Assembly (NCBI RefSeq): GCF_013304735.1
Contig: NZ_JAAITI010000013.1
Location: 37,890 to 101,889, forward strand
DNA length: 64,000 nt
Direction of reading: 5' to 3'
From: Blautia luti
GTDB lineage: Bacteria > Bacillota > Clostridia > Lachnospirales > Lachnospiraceae
Shown: one piece after another, positions 51,884 through 61,607 of the stretch
Layout of the letters: each line of letters starts with the position of its first letter
How positions within the stretch are numbered: the first letter of the stretch is position 1
Notes under the pieces: model-generated
Database searches by the model: none
What the model saw: the letters and a program-made list of their open reading frames with translations, nothing else
Told to the model about the DNA's origin: nothing
Position numbers and translations under genes: made by a program

Positions 51884-53170
51884 TTATGCTTCTGGTTCTT
51901 CGTTGCTCTTATGAAGGTTTTCCGGCAGATAAACATGAACTTTTTCAATACGGTTTTTATCGAGTTTTTCTACCACCAGACGAATTCCGTCGTCTGTGAC
52001 CACTTCATCACCGGCAACAGGCAGGCGGTCCAGATGTTCGATGATAAAACCGCCAAGGGAATCGTAATCCTCAGAATCCAGTTCTGTATTCAGGTGATCG
52101 TTCACATCGTCCAGGTGCATGGAACCCTCGATGATATATTCACGGTCGGAAATTTTCTGGACAAGTTCGTCCTCTTTCTCGTCGTACTCGTCATGGATCT
52201 CGCCGACGATTTCCTCCAGGATATCCTCCAGTGTAATAAGTCCGGCCATATCACCGTACTCATCCAGGACAATAGCAATGTTGAAGGTGGAATCCTTCAT
52301 TTCTACAAGAAGATCGGAAATGCTTTTTGTCTCATAAGTGAAATGCGGTTTCCGCAAGAAACGGTCAATGACAAATTCCTCATTCTTGTCATAGAGAAGA
52401 AGATCCTTCATATTGATAATTCCCACGATGTTATTCTGGCTGTCTTTGTAAACAGGAAGACGTGTGAATTTGTCTTCGCGGAAAATCTCGATCAGCTCAT
52501 CATAGGTGGATTCCACGTCTGCAAAAGTAACATGGACTCTTGGCACCATGATATCCTTGGCTGTGGCATCTCCAAGATCAAACACATTGTAGATCATTTC
52601 TTTCTCATCGGATTCAATGACACCGTCCTCGTGGCTGACATCCACAATGGTACGAAGCTCTTCCTCAGTCATGGCCTTGCTTGCCGCATCCGGATCTACA
52701 CGCATCAGGCGCATCACACCTCTGGAGAAGAGATTGATGATAAAAATCACCGGTGTCATGATGGTCATAAGGAATTTAAAGACCGGGATATAGCGAAGAG
52801 TAAGCCTCTCTGCATTGATGGTTGCATAGTTCTTCGGGGTGATCTCACCGAAGATCAGGATCAGAACAGTAAGGATCACGGTTACAATGCTGACCATATA
52901 GCCGCCAAAACTGTACGCAAGTGTGGTTGCAAGGGAAGAAGCCGAAATGTTCACAATGTTGTTTCCGATAAGAATCGCACTGAGAAGCTTGGGTGTCTGG
53001 TTCTCAAGAATATCGAGAGCCATGGCTGCCCGCTTGTTTCCTTCGTCTGCAAGAGAGCGGAGACGGATCTTGTTTACCGACATCAGCGCGGTTTCATTAG
53101 ATGAGAAAAAGGCTGACAATGCCAGCAGAATAAGTAATATGATTATCTGGTAAGTGTCGCTGGGGTCCAC
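51884..53170 (-). CDS. CorC/HlyC family membrane protein (CNNM, CBS pair)
   Basis: A 428-residue protein. The N-terminal CNNM/DUF21 domain has four membrane helices and the pattern FFSSNETALMSVNK ... LIGNNIVNISASSLATTLA ... FGEITPKN. It is followed by a CBS pair (about 205-330, DIMVPRVHVTFAD ... RLPVYKD) and a C-terminal CorC domain (DGIRLVVEKLDKNRIEKVHV). The family is implicated in magnesium or other cation export. The start is a GTG at 53170; the AGGAG site is about 12 bases away, so it is not ideal. Monocistronic. Confidence 0.9.
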   Translation of the reverse strand: MDPSDTYQIIILLILLALSAFFSSNETALMSVNKIRLRSLADEGNKRAAMALDILENQTPKLLSAILIGNNIVNISASSLATTLAYSFGGYMVSIVTVILTVLILIFGEITPKNYATINAERLTLRYIPVFKFLMTIMTPVIFIINLFSRGVMRLMRVDPDAASKAMTEEELRTIVDVSHEDGVIESDEKEMIYNVFDLGDATAKDIMVPRVHVTFADVESTYDELIEIFREDKFTRLPVYKDSQNNIVGIINMKDLLLYDKNEEFVIDRFLRKPHFTYETKSISDLLVEMKDSTFNIAIVLDEYGDMAGLITLEDILEEIVGEIHDEYDEKEDELVQKISDREYIIEGSMHLDDVNDHLNTELDSEDYDSLGGFIIEHLDRLPVAGDEVVTDDGIRLVVEKLDKNRIEKVHVYLPENLHKSNEEPEA

Positions 53171-53353
53171 TTTTAATGTTCACTCCTTTAAAAAAATAAG
53201 ATTGTTTGCTTAAAAATATATAGATACTCCCACATTATATACGTTTTCCGGACTTTTGGCAAGAGCCGGAAAGCTGTGGGAAAAGTATTGATATTATGCT
53301 ACAATAAGGGAAAAATGACGAATTTTTTACATGGGGGGAAAGGAGAGACAAAA

Positions 53354-54445
53354 ATGAAGAGAGACCCGGGTGTGGAGTTTATGAGAATTCTGGCATGTCT
53401 GATGGTAATCGGGATTCATACGGCACTGTATGCACAGGTAGATGGAAGCTGGATATTCTCCAGAGTTTTTTTCAACTGTATTGTTGCGGATGGAGTAGCG
53501 GTGTTTTTTATGATCACCGGTTTTTTCCTGTTCCAGAGCAGAAGTTATGAGAGGATTCTGAAACGTACCTGGAAAAATCTCGGAATACCGGTAGTGCTTT
53601 ACAGCATATTTGGTTTCCTGTTTTTCGGATGGCTTCTTGATGGCGAAAAATTAAGTGTCAGTATCTGCTTTTCACCAGAAAAATATAAAACAGCATTGAA
53701 AACACTGCTTTCCTGGAATAACCCGGTACCTCACAGTGATCATCTCTGGTATATTTATGTTTATGTATTCCTGATGCTGCTTTTTCCGGTACTGAAATGT
53801 TTTGTGGATTATCTGGATGAGGATCGGAAGAGAACACAGATTTTTCTGATAGCAACCTTTGGATTTTTTGTGCTGAATGATATTTCGGGAAATACTCTTG
53901 GCGCATTTGCACATCATTCCATAAACGGAGCCTTTCCGGCGGCCATTGAGATGATCTGGGGACATATCCTTTACCGGAACCGCGGAAAATTTACAAAAAA
54001 ATGGATTCCTGCTGCAGGCATGGGATTTTTATTTGTGAATATGATCCGGTCGGTGATCCAGCGGTGGCAGTACAGAATTGATGGACAGCCTTCCTGCGTG
54101 ATCTTCTGGTTCAGTGCCATGGGCCTTTTCTGTGCAGTCTGTGTTGCATGTTTTTGCCTGGCATTGTTTCAGGGAGAGAAAAAAGAAAGCAGGGGAAAGC
54201 GGATGATCTGTCAGATCGCCTCCTGTACTTTTATGATCTATCTGCTTCATATGGCAGTTCGTGATTTCCTCAGCCATATGGGATATCAGGACTGGCTCAA
54301 TGCGGTGATTCTTGGAAGATTACCGGGAAAAGCGGGAATGGTCCTGTATATGATGGCAATCATGGGAAGCATATTCGGAATTTCTCTTTTGTTATCTGTG
54401 CTTCTTGGAATTCCCGGCAGACTTATAAAAAATATACGAAAATAA
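53354..54445 (+). CDS. Acyltransferase family 3 membrane protein
   Basis: A 363-residue protein of the acyltransferase-3 family with about ten membrane helices. The N-terminal pattern (PGVEFMRILACLMVIGIHTALYA) contains the essential histidine. Members O-acetylate or otherwise acylate cell-surface sugars. The substrate is not evident and no polysaccharide genes adjoin it. ATG 53354 has AAAGGAGAG upstream; an in-frame ATG at 53276 lacks one. Confidence 0.87.
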   Translation: MKRDPGVEFMRILACLMVIGIHTALYAQVDGSWIFSRVFFNCIVADGVAVFFMITGFFLFQSRSYERILKRTWKNLGIPVVLYSIFGFLFFGWLLDGEKLSVSICFSPEKYKTALKTLLSWNNPVPHSDHLWYIYVYVFLMLLFPVLKCFVDYLDEDRKRTQIFLIATFGFFVLNDISGNTLGAFAHHSINGAFPAAIEMIWGHILYRNRGKFTKKWIPAAGMGFLFVNMIRSVIQRWQYRIDGQPSCVIFWFSAMGLFCAVCVACFCLALFQGEKKESRGKRMICQIASCTFMIYLLHMAVRDFLSHMGYQDWLNAVILGRLPGKAGMVLYMMAIMGSIFGISLLLSVLLGIPGRLIKNIRK

Positions 54446-54454
54446 TACAGCTTC

Positions 54455-54483
54455 TTGACAAAATAGTGAGTCTCATCTAACAT
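54455..54483 (+). promoter_or_regulatory. Promoter of the ABC/FtsX exporter
   Basis: TTGACA (54455-54460), 17 bases, TAACAT (54478-54483). A palindrome TACTTTT..AAAAGTA follows at about 54495-54516 and may be an operator. Confidence 0.7.
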
Positions 54484-54545
54484 ATGATTGACAGTACTTT
54501 TATTATAAAAAAGTATATTTCCAAATGGATGGAAGGAGAAATTGT

Positions 54546-55244
54546 ATGTTTCTGGAGATAAAAGGGATCAAAAAATCCTTCGGGGCAGGGGAAAGCCGTG
54601 TGGATGTTCTGAAAGGGATTGATCTGGAAATAGAAAAAGGAGAATTCTGTGTGTTGCTGGGGCCATCCGGTTCCGGAAAATCCACACTGTTAAATATCAT
54701 CGGCGGCATTGACGGAGCAGATGCAGGCAGTATCACCATTCAGGGGGAGCGCCTGGAAGATATGAAAGAAAAAAAGCTCTCCTTATACAGGCGAAAACAT
54801 CTGGGCTATATTTTCCAGATGTATAATCTGATCCCAAATCTGACTGTGCGGGAAAATATTGAAGTTGGTGTCTATTTAAGTGACAGGCCGCTGGATGTGG
54901 ATGAGCTGCTTCATACCCTGGGACTTTATGAGCACCAGAGAAAGCTTCCCAATCAGCTTTCCGGAGGCCAGCAGCAGAGAACTGCCATCGGACGCGCCAT
55001 TGTAAAGAATCCGGACATCCTGCTCTGTGATGAGCCGACCGGTGCACTGGATTACAACACATCAAAGGAAATCCTCAAGCTGATCGAAACCGTAAACCAT
55101 AAATACGGAAACACCATAGTTATGGTTACGCACAACGATGCCATCAAGGATATGGCGGACCGTGTGGTGAAGCTTCGTGACGGTATGATCCGCAAAAACT
55201 ATCAGAATGAGCAGAAGATTCCGGCTGCAGATCTGGAATGGTAA
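54546..55244 (+). CDS. ABC transporter ATPase (MacB/LolD type)
   Basis: A 232-residue ATPase with Walker A GPSGSGKST, signature LSGGQQQRTAIGRAI, Walker B ILLCDEPTGALD and H-loop MVTHN. The subfamily (MacB/LolD/FtsE, with the YIFQMYNLIPNLTVREN Q-loop) works with FtsX-like permeases, one of which follows at once. ATG 54546 is about seven bases after AAGGAG. In Firmicutes such pairs often resist cell-wall peptides or move lipids; no sensor kinase is adjacent. Confidence 0.92.
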   Translation: MFLEIKGIKKSFGAGESRVDVLKGIDLEIEKGEFCVLLGPSGSGKSTLLNIIGGIDGADAGSITIQGERLEDMKEKKLSLYRRKHLGYIFQMYNLIPNLTVRENIEVGVYLSDRPLDVDELLHTLGLYEHQRKLPNQLSGGQQQRTAIGRAIVKNPDILLCDEPTGALDYNTSKEILKLIETVNHKYGNTIVMVTHNDAIKDMADRVVKLRDGMIRKNYQNEQKIPAADLEW

Positions 55245-55254
55245 GGGGGCAGGC

Positions 55255-57570
55255 ATGAAGAGTCCTTTGCGTAAACGTATCCCCAGGGAACTGAAGGGGG
55301 AATTTGGAAAATATCTGGTGGTTTTTCTGCTGATGGTCCTGACTATCGGGTTCGTGTCCGGCTTCCTGGTGGCTGACGGAAGTATGCTGAAAGCCTATGA
55401 CGAAAGTTTTGACAAATATAACATCGAAAACGGAAATTTCCGTACTGCGGAAAAAGTTTACAGATCTCAGTGGAAAGACATTGAGGCGGCAGGTGTTACA
55501 CTTTACGAGAATTATTATATAGAAGAAGATCTGGATAACGGAAGCACCATGCGTTTCTTCAAAAACCGGGAGAAGGTGAACAAGGTCTGCCTGATGAAAG
55601 GAGAAATGCCATCCGGACAGGGTGAAATCGCTATTGACCGAATGTATGCGGATAACAACAGCCTTCAGGTGGGAGATACTCTGATCAGGGGCAAAAAATC
55701 CTGGAAGATTACAGGTTTGGTGGCGCTTTCCGATTACAGTGCTCTGTTTCAGAACAATAATGATTCCATGTTTGATTCTGTAAAATTTGGTGTTGGAATC
55801 GTAACCCCGGAGGAATTTGAGACTCTGGATCAGGAAAAGCTCCAGTACAATTATGCATGGATCTACGACCAGCAGCCGGTAGACGAAAAAGAAGAGAAAG
55901 AAGTTTCTGAGGATCTCATGGAAGACATTGGAAAAGTAGTAAACCTGGAGACTTTTGTCCCGCGTTATCTTAACCAGGCGATTATTTTTACGGGTGACGA
56001 TATGGGCGGAGACAAGGCGATGGTCGTTATGCTTCTCTATATTGTGATCGTGATTATGGCTTTTGTGTTTGGAATCACCATCAGCAATACCATCCGAAAA
56101 GAAGCCGGTGTTATCGGTACTTTACGGGCATCCGGTTATACCAGGCGGGAACTGATCTTTCACTATATGACCCTCCCGGTGCTGGTAACCTTGATAGGGG
56201 CCCTGATTGGAAACATCCTTGGCTATACTGTGTTTAAGGGTGTATGTGCGGGAATGTATTACGGAAGTTATAGCCTGCCAACTTATGTGACCATATGGAA
56301 TGCGGAGGCGTTTCTTCTGACAACGGTAGTGCCGGTTATCATTATGATCCTGATCAACTATGCAGTGCTCCGGTACCGTCTGCAGCTTTCACCCCTTAAA
56401 TTCCTGCGAAGGGATTTTTCCGGAAAAAAACAGAAACGCGCCATGTATTTAAGCCCGAAGATCGGAATCTTTTCCAGATTCCGCCTTCGTGTGATCTTTC
56501 AGAACGTCAGCAATTATATGGTGTTGTTTGTGGGCGTTATTTTTGCCAATCTGCTGCTGTTTTTCGGAATGCTCCTGCCGTCTGCGCTGGATCATTATCA
56601 GCTGGAGATCCAGGAGAACATGCTGGCGAAATATCAGTATATGCTGAGCGTTCCGGCAAGTGTTTCCTCAGGAAACAAGCTGGATGGCATGATTTCCCTT
56701 CTGGAATATTATATGGATACCAGAACGGACAATAAAGATGCGGAAAAATTTTCCGCCTATTCCCTGAATACCATGCCAGGCAAATATAAAAGCGAGGAGA
56801 TCGTTCTCTATGGTGTGGAGCCGGAAAGCCAGTATATCCATGCAGATCTTTCCGGGGACGGGGTATATATTTCCAGTGCCTATGCAGATAAATTCCGGAT
56901 CAAAGAGGGCGATACTATAATTTTGAAAGAAAAATACGAGAAGGATGAATATTCCTTTAAAGTAGACGGGATTTATGATTACACCGCAAGTCTCTGCGTA
57001 TTTATGGAGCGGGATAAACTGAATGAGGTGTTTGACCTGGGAGATGATTATTTTGGCGGATATTTTTCCAATACGGAGATCAAGGATATCGATTCAAAAT
57101 ATATCGGTTCTGTCATCGACCTGGAATCTCTTACAAAAATATCCAGGCAGCTGGATGTTTCCATGGGAGATATGATGGGAATGATGTATGGATTTTCCGT
57201 GATTATTTTCCTGGTGGTGATCTATCTGCTTTCCAAAGTCATTATTGAAAAAAATGCCCAGGCGATATCTATGACAAAGATTCTCGGCTATACCGATGGC
57301 GAAATCAGCCGGCTGTATATACTTTCCACTTCTCTTGTGGTGGTGATCTGCCTGCTGTTAAGCCTTCCTATTGAGCGGCAGATCATGGAAGTTCTGTTCC
57401 GCGAGATGATGCTTTCCAGCATCTCAGGCTGGATTACTATGTGGGTGGATCCGATGATCTATGTAAAAATGATGGCAATCGGAATCGCGACTTATGCAGT
57501 GGTAGCAGTGCTGGAATTTCGGAGAATCCGTCATGTGCCTATGGATGAAGCACTGAAAAATGTGGAATAA
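55255..57570 (+). CDS. FtsX-like ABC transporter permease
   Basis: A 771-residue permease of the MacB/FtsX superfamily with two FtsX repeats. There is an N-terminal helix (about 20-40), a large extracellular domain to about 240, three helices (260-390), a second helix near 415, a second extracellular domain and three helices near the end. Motifs include IRKEAGVIGTLRASGYTRRELI and the corresponding second region MTKILGYTDGEISRLYI. ATG 55255 follows AAGGGGG. The substrate is unknown. It lies 10 bases after its ATPase. Confidence 0.9.
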   Translation: MKSPLRKRIPRELKGEFGKYLVVFLLMVLTIGFVSGFLVADGSMLKAYDESFDKYNIENGNFRTAEKVYRSQWKDIEAAGVTLYENYYIEEDLDNGSTMRFFKNREKVNKVCLMKGEMPSGQGEIAIDRMYADNNSLQVGDTLIRGKKSWKITGLVALSDYSALFQNNNDSMFDSVKFGVGIVTPEEFETLDQEKLQYNYAWIYDQQPVDEKEEKEVSEDLMEDIGKVVNLETFVPRYLNQAIIFTGDDMGGDKAMVVMLLYIVIVIMAFVFGITISNTIRKEAGVIGTLRASGYTRRELIFHYMTLPVLVTLIGALIGNILGYTVFKGVCAGMYYGSYSLPTYVTIWNAEAFLLTTVVPVIIMILINYAVLRYRLQLSPLKFLRRDFSGKKQKRAMYLSPKIGIFSRFRLRVIFQNVSNYMVLFVGVIFANLLLFFGMLLPSALDHYQLEIQENMLAKYQYMLSVPASVSSGNKLDGMISLLEYYMDTRTDNKDAEKFSAYSLNTMPGKYKSEEIVLYGVEPESQYIHADLSGDGVYISSAYADKFRIKEGDTIILKEKYEKDEYSFKVDGIYDYTASLCVFMERDKLNEVFDLGDDYFGGYFSNTEIKDIDSKYIGSVIDLESLTKISRQLDVSMGDMMGMMYGFSVIIFLVVIYLLSKVIIEKNAQAISMTKILGYTDGEISRLYILSTSLVVVICLLLSLPIERQIMEVLFREMMLSSISGWITMWVDPMIYVKMMAIGIATYAVVAVLEFRRIRHVPMDEALKNVE

Positions 57571-57660
57571 TATAGGATAAGATCGGGAGTATATGTGGTT
57601 GAAAGTTGTCTGTGAATAACCGCATATACTCCTTAAATATTCATAAATTTTCTGAAATAC

Positions 57661-57689
57661 TGGAAATATTCCTGCAAACTTGTTATAAT
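57661..57689 (+). promoter_or_regulatory. Candidate promoter before dgkA
   Basis: TGGAAA (57661-57666), 17 bases, TATAAT (57684-57689). Confidence 0.55.
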
Positions 57690-57744
57690 AATTCCATAAT
57701 TCCCAATGGAGGGGATCATTCACACAGGAAATCAGGTGAGGAAC

Positions 57745-58125
57745 ATGGCAGGCAGAAAAAAGGACCCGTTATATAAAAGTTTCGGTTATGCGTTTCAGGG
57801 AATTTTTACCTGTATCCGCCAGGAAAGAAATATGAAGATCCACTGTACGGTGGCAGTTCTTGTGGTGATCGCAGGGCTGATCCTTGGAATTTCCGTGACG
57901 GAGTGGTGTATCTGCCTGGGACTGTTCGGAATGGTGATGGCGCTGGAACTGGTAAATACGGCAGTGGAAGCTGTGGTAGATCTTGTGACAGAAGAACGTC
58001 ACCCTCTGGCAAAGATCGCCAAGGACACAGCAGCCGGAGCAGTACTGATCGCAGCGATCATGGCAGCGATTGTCGGGCTGATCATTTTTGTTCCGAAAGG
58101 GCTTGTTTTTCTGGGAATATGGTAG
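57745..58125 (+). CDS. dgkA: Undecaprenol / diacylglycerol kinase (DgkA family)
   Basis: A 126-residue membrane kinase with three helices. The core motif ALELVNTAVEAVVDLVTEERHPLAKIAKDTAAGAVL holds the catalytic E and the nucleotide-binding residues. In Firmicutes this small enzyme phosphorylates undecaprenol, recycling the lipid carrier for wall synthesis. ATG 57745 (AGGTGAGG upstream, close) was preferred; ATG 57706 would add 13 residues. Confidence 0.92.
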   Translation: MAGRKKDPLYKSFGYAFQGIFTCIRQERNMKIHCTVAVLVVIAGLILGISVTEWCICLGLFGMVMALELVNTAVEAVVDLVTEERHPLAKIAKDTAAGAVLIAAIMAAIVGLIIFVPKGLVFLGIW

Positions 58126-58180
58126 AAATCGATCAGGTACATGGAACGGCAGTGACCGTTTTTAGGAAAGGAGAATTATT

Positions 58181-58618
58181 ATGGAATTAGGTGAAGGACT
58201 GAAGAAAATCTTGTTAGTAGGAATTGGTACAGCAGCAGTAACAGCAGAGAAATCCAAGGAGATCCTGGACGAGCTGGTTAAAAAAGGCGAGCTTACTGTT
58301 GAGCAGGGTAAGGTTCTTAATAAGGAACTGAAACACAACATCAAATCAACAGTTAAGACAGCCGCTGATTCTGTAAAAGAATCTGCAGCCAGAAAGAACG
58401 ATCAGGAAGAGCTGAAAGCAACGATCTCCAAACTGACACCGGAGCAGCTGGCAGCTGTGAAAGCACAGATCGAGAGCATGCAGGCTGAGGCAGCAAAGGA
58501 GAAAGAAGAGGCTTCTGAGGCAGCAGAAGAACCGGTTGAGGAGGCTGCACCGGAAGCTCCTGTGGAGGCAGAAACGGTAACAGAAGAAGCCGGGAGCGAA
58601 GAGCCGGCAGCAGAGTAA
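58181..58618 (+). CDS. Phasin-like protein
   Basis: A 145-residue protein. Residues 1-70 follow the phasin-like pattern (GEGLKKILLVGIGTAAVTAEKSKEILDELVKKGELTVEQGKVLNKEL), a helical segment seen in polyhydroxyalkanoate granule-associated proteins. The C-terminal half is a coiled coil with an A/E/P-rich acidic tail. No PHA synthase was found here. AAAGGAGAA precedes the ATG. The UbiB-type gene follows after 27 bases, an association I recognise from other Clostridia. Confidence 0.78.
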   Translation: MELGEGLKKILLVGIGTAAVTAEKSKEILDELVKKGELTVEQGKVLNKELKHNIKSTVKTAADSVKESAARKNDQEELKATISKLTPEQLAAVKAQIESMQAEAAKEKEEASEAAEEPVEEAAPEAPVEAETVTEEAGSEEPAAE

Positions 58619-58645
58619 TAAGAAATATCATAAAGAAAGCAGTAA

Positions 58646-60256
58646 ATGGAGAAGTTTATGGGCGGAGAAGAACAGGAGAAGAAAGAGAACAGCGGATATG
58701 GAGAACGGCTGAGAGAGATCACAGCTGTTCTGAAAAAGCATGCCATTACCCGGGGTGTTTCGCCTGAGAAGCTCCGTCTCATACTGGAAGATCTGGGCCC
58801 AACTTATATTAAGTTGGGTCAGATTATGTCCCTGCGTTCCGATATTCTTCCCAAGAGATACTGTGATGAGCTGATGAAACTCTGCTCGGATGTACCACCC
58901 ATGCCATTTTCCCAGGTCATCGAGGTTCTGGAGGAATCCATGGGGTGTCCGTGGCAGGAAGAATTTCAGCATATTGAGCAGAAACCGCTGGGTGCTGCTT
59001 CAATTGCCCAGGTTCACCGCGCTACGCTGAAAACCGGAGAAGAAGTTGTGATCAAGGTTCAGCGTAAGGGAATCTACGAAACCATGGCAAGGGATATCGG
59101 CCTGATGCATAAGGCTGTGCGTCTGATGCCGCCGGTAAGCATCAAGGGTATGGTGGACTTGAACATGGTTTTAAGCGAGCTGTGGACAGTGACCCAGGAG
59201 GAGATGAATTTCCTGACAGAAGCTGCCAACATGGCGGAATTTGCCAAGAAGAATAAAGATGTGGCTTTTGTTAAAGTGCCAATTCTTTACCGAGAGTATA
59301 TTTCTCCTCATATTCTGGTGATGGAATATATTGACGGTTTTGCCATCAATGACAAAGCCAATCTTCTGGCCAATGGCTATGACCTTAATGAGATTGGAAC
59401 GAAATATGTGGATAATTTCATCAAACAGGTCATGGAGGATGGATTTTTCCATGCGGATCCCCATCCGGGAAATGTGCGGATCCAGGAAGGAAAGATTGTC
59501 TGGATCGATATGGGAATGATGGGACGGCTCACAGAGCATGACCGTCAGCTGATTGGAGAAGCCATTGAAGGGGTTGCCATGAACAATATCGGAAAGATCC
59601 AGGATGCAGTTCTGGCTCTTGGTGAGTTTAAGGGCAAACCGGATTCCAGTAAGCTTTATGAAGATATCCGGGGACTGATGGAGAAATATGGTACTGCGGA
59701 TATGGGAAATATTGATGTGGCGGAAGTCATGGTGGATCTGATGGAGGTCATGAAGGAAAATAAGATCATGATGCCGCATGGATTGACTATGCTCGCAAGG
59801 GGACTGACCCATGTGGAAGGTGTTCTTGCTGAGATCTGTCCGGATATCAATATGACACAGATTGCCGCAGCAAGGATCAAGGAGCAGTTTTTCAGCAATG
59901 GGAACTGGAAGCACGAGATCAAAAAAGGTGGCAAAAATCTTGTCTGGTCCCTTCGGCGTGCCATTGATATTCCATCTCTGGCAGCGGATTTCCTTCAGGG
60001 TTGTATGAAAGGGCAGACGAAGATTAATCTGGATCTTCATGCTTCAGATGACCTGGCGTGGCTTTTGCGGCGGTTGGTGCGGAATATCGTGATGGGGTTG
60101 TGGGTGATGGCGCTTCTGATCAGTTCCAGTATCATCTGTACCACGGATATGAAACCGAAGCTTTGGGGGATTCCGGCCCTGGGTGCCTTTGGGTATGTGT
60201 TTGCGTTTATTATTGTTTTGTATGTTTTTCTTAAGCATTTCTTTTCCAGAAAGTGA
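58646..60256 (+). CDS. ubiB: UbiB/ABC1 (ADCK) family atypical kinase
   Basis: A 536-residue membrane-associated protein of the UbiB family. It has the KxGQ region YIKLGQIMSLRSDILP, the alanine-rich loop PLGAASIAQVHRA, VVIKVQRKG with the ion-pair lysine, HADPHPGNVRI (metal and catalytic loop), and WIDMGMMG in the place of DFG. Two C-terminal helices anchor it. UbiB supports ubiquinone biosynthesis in aerobes; this anaerobe probably makes none, so another lipid role is likely. ATG 58646 is used; ATG 58658, after GGAGAAG, is close behind. Confidence 0.88.
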   Translation: MEKFMGGEEQEKKENSGYGERLREITAVLKKHAITRGVSPEKLRLILEDLGPTYIKLGQIMSLRSDILPKRYCDELMKLCSDVPPMPFSQVIEVLEESMGCPWQEEFQHIEQKPLGAASIAQVHRATLKTGEEVVIKVQRKGIYETMARDIGLMHKAVRLMPPVSIKGMVDLNMVLSELWTVTQEEMNFLTEAANMAEFAKKNKDVAFVKVPILYREYISPHILVMEYIDGFAINDKANLLANGYDLNEIGTKYVDNFIKQVMEDGFFHADPHPGNVRIQEGKIVWIDMGMMGRLTEHDRQLIGEAIEGVAMNNIGKIQDAVLALGEFKGKPDSSKLYEDIRGLMEKYGTADMGNIDVAEVMVDLMEVMKENKIMMPHGLTMLARGLTHVEGVLAEICPDINMTQIAAARIKEQFFSNGNWKHEIKKGGKNLVWSLRRAIDIPSLAADFLQGCMKGQTKINLDLHASDDLAWLLRRLVRNIVMGLWVMALLISSSIICTTDMKPKLWGIPALGAFGYVFAFIIVLYVFLKHFFSRK

Positions 60257-60312
60257 AAGACGGAGATCATTTGCATTTAGTATGGATGCAGGTTGATCGG
60301 CCGTCTTTTTTG
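60257..60312 (+). terminator. Terminator after ubiB
   Basis: AAAGACGG..GATCA / TGATC..CCGTCTTT stem followed by T residues. Confidence 0.85.
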
Positions 60313-60402
60313 TTTTCGGAAAAGATAATCCTGTTGTTTGGAGGTTCGACTGTTTGAGGTGGAGTTTTTTCGTAGGGCAGTGGATGTGGGAGTGTTGGAT
60401 GT

Positions 60403-61230
60403 TTATGTGTGTATGGTTCCGTTGAACATTTTGCGGAATTCTTTCGGGGTGTAGCCGGTGCCCTGGCGGAAGTAGTTGCAGAAGGATGGGGCGTCCCGGA
60501 ATCCACAGGAGAGGGCTGCTTCTGTGATGGTGCAGGTTGAGGAACAGAGGAGCTGGGTTGCCATCTGGAGGCGGTGTTTCAGGAGGTATTGTTTTGGAGA
60601 GATATTTTCGTGTTCCATGAAGATCCGGTAGAGGTAGGAACGGTCGATTCCTACGTAGCGTGCCACGTCTGAGATCTGGATGGGGTAGGCGTAATTGTTT
60701 TTGATGTATTCAGAGGCTTTCTGAAAGTAGAGGGTTGCGATGTCGGTTCTGCTTTCGGAGGGCTTTTTTTGCATGGAGGATAGCATCAGGAGGAGGTTTC
60801 CGGCGGTGGCGAGGTCGTTTCCGTTGTTTTCGGAGAAGGTGTTAAGGAGGTTTGTCATGTGGGTGAGGAGGTTATTTTGCCGGGCTGGTGTTTCCGGGGT
60901 GAAGATGAGGGTGTCGGAAAATATGGTCTGCTCCAGGATTTCTTTACAGGCGGAGCCGTCAAAGCCTGTCCAGGCGTAGCTCCAGGGTTCGGTGTTGTCG
61001 GCGCGGTAGTAGATGGAGTCCATGGGGCGGATGAGGAAGGCGTCGCCGGCTTTTAGATGGTAGGTGTGGCCTCCGCACTGGTAGATGCCTTTGCCGCGGG
61101 AGATTACGTGGAGGAGGTAGTGCGGGCGCATGGCCGGGCCAAAGGAGTGGCCTGGGCCGCAGTCTTCCTGGCCGCAGAAGTAGACGGAGAGGGTGTGTTG
61201 GGTTTGGGGTTCCTGGTGTGTGTTTTTCAT
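60403..61230 (-). CDS. AraC family transcriptional regulator
   Basis: A 275-residue regulator with an N-terminal cupin (GKGIYQCGGHTYHLKAGDAFLIRP) and a C-terminal AraC domain (IQISDVARYVGIDRSYLYRIFMEHENISPKQYLLKHRLQMATQLL ... ALSCGFRDAPSFCNYFRQGTGYTPKEFRK). Such regulators usually sense a sugar, and the divergent GH31 gene about 650 bases away is a likely target. ATG 61230 follows AGGAGG by nine bases. Confidence 0.9.
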   Translation of the reverse strand: MKNTHQEPQTQHTLSVYFCGQEDCGPGHSFGPAMRPHYLLHVISRGKGIYQCGGHTYHLKAGDAFLIRPMDSIYYRADNTEPWSYAWTGFDGSACKEILEQTIFSDTLIFTPETPARQNNLLTHMTNLLNTFSENNGNDLATAGNLLLMLSSMQKKPSESRTDIATLYFQKASEYIKNNYAYPIQISDVARYVGIDRSYLYRIFMEHENISPKQYLLKHRLQMATQLLCSSTCTITEAALSCGFRDAPSFCNYFRQGTGYTPKEFRKMFNGTIHT

Positions 61231-61352
61231 TTGGGGTGTGCCTCCTGGTTTCTTGGGTTATACAACAAAAACGCAATTTTGGGTCACAAAATGGGGTGGG
61301 ATGTTGTTTGAGGTGATTATACAATATTGGGGTGGGAAGGGCAAGGATGGGG

Positions 61353-61607
61353 GATGCATATGGAGATATGGACGCCATCAAGACGTGTGCTGGCTGGTAT
61401 TTCTAACCGGAAGGAAGATGTGGCTGTACGGAAGGTGAATCCGATAGGATGATGTATGGATGGCTGGAGTGGAAATCTGGTTCAGGGTGAGATGTAGAGT
61501 GTTTTCCCGTAAGTTGGATGAGTCATCAGCGCTGCGCTTTCGACTTGGGTGTAAATCGGCGTAACGTTACATTGCCAGCACCGTAGAATCCATCGCCCCA
61601 CCAGTAC
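61353..61607. repeat. Repeat copy A (left of the GH31 gene)
   Basis: Shares long near-identical blocks with 63470-64000: GACGCCATCAAG near 61370, GATGTGGCTGTACGGAAGG near 61419, CCGATAGGATGATGT, and a block of over 90 bases from about 61513 (GTTGGATGAGTCATCAGCG) to 61607. It lacks the long hairpin found in copy B. Confidence 0.85.

Noticed and set aside
51911..53104. 397-codon frame opposite the CorC/HlyC gene.
   Set aside because: Antisense shadow; the minus-strand gene has clear CNNM and CBS motifs.
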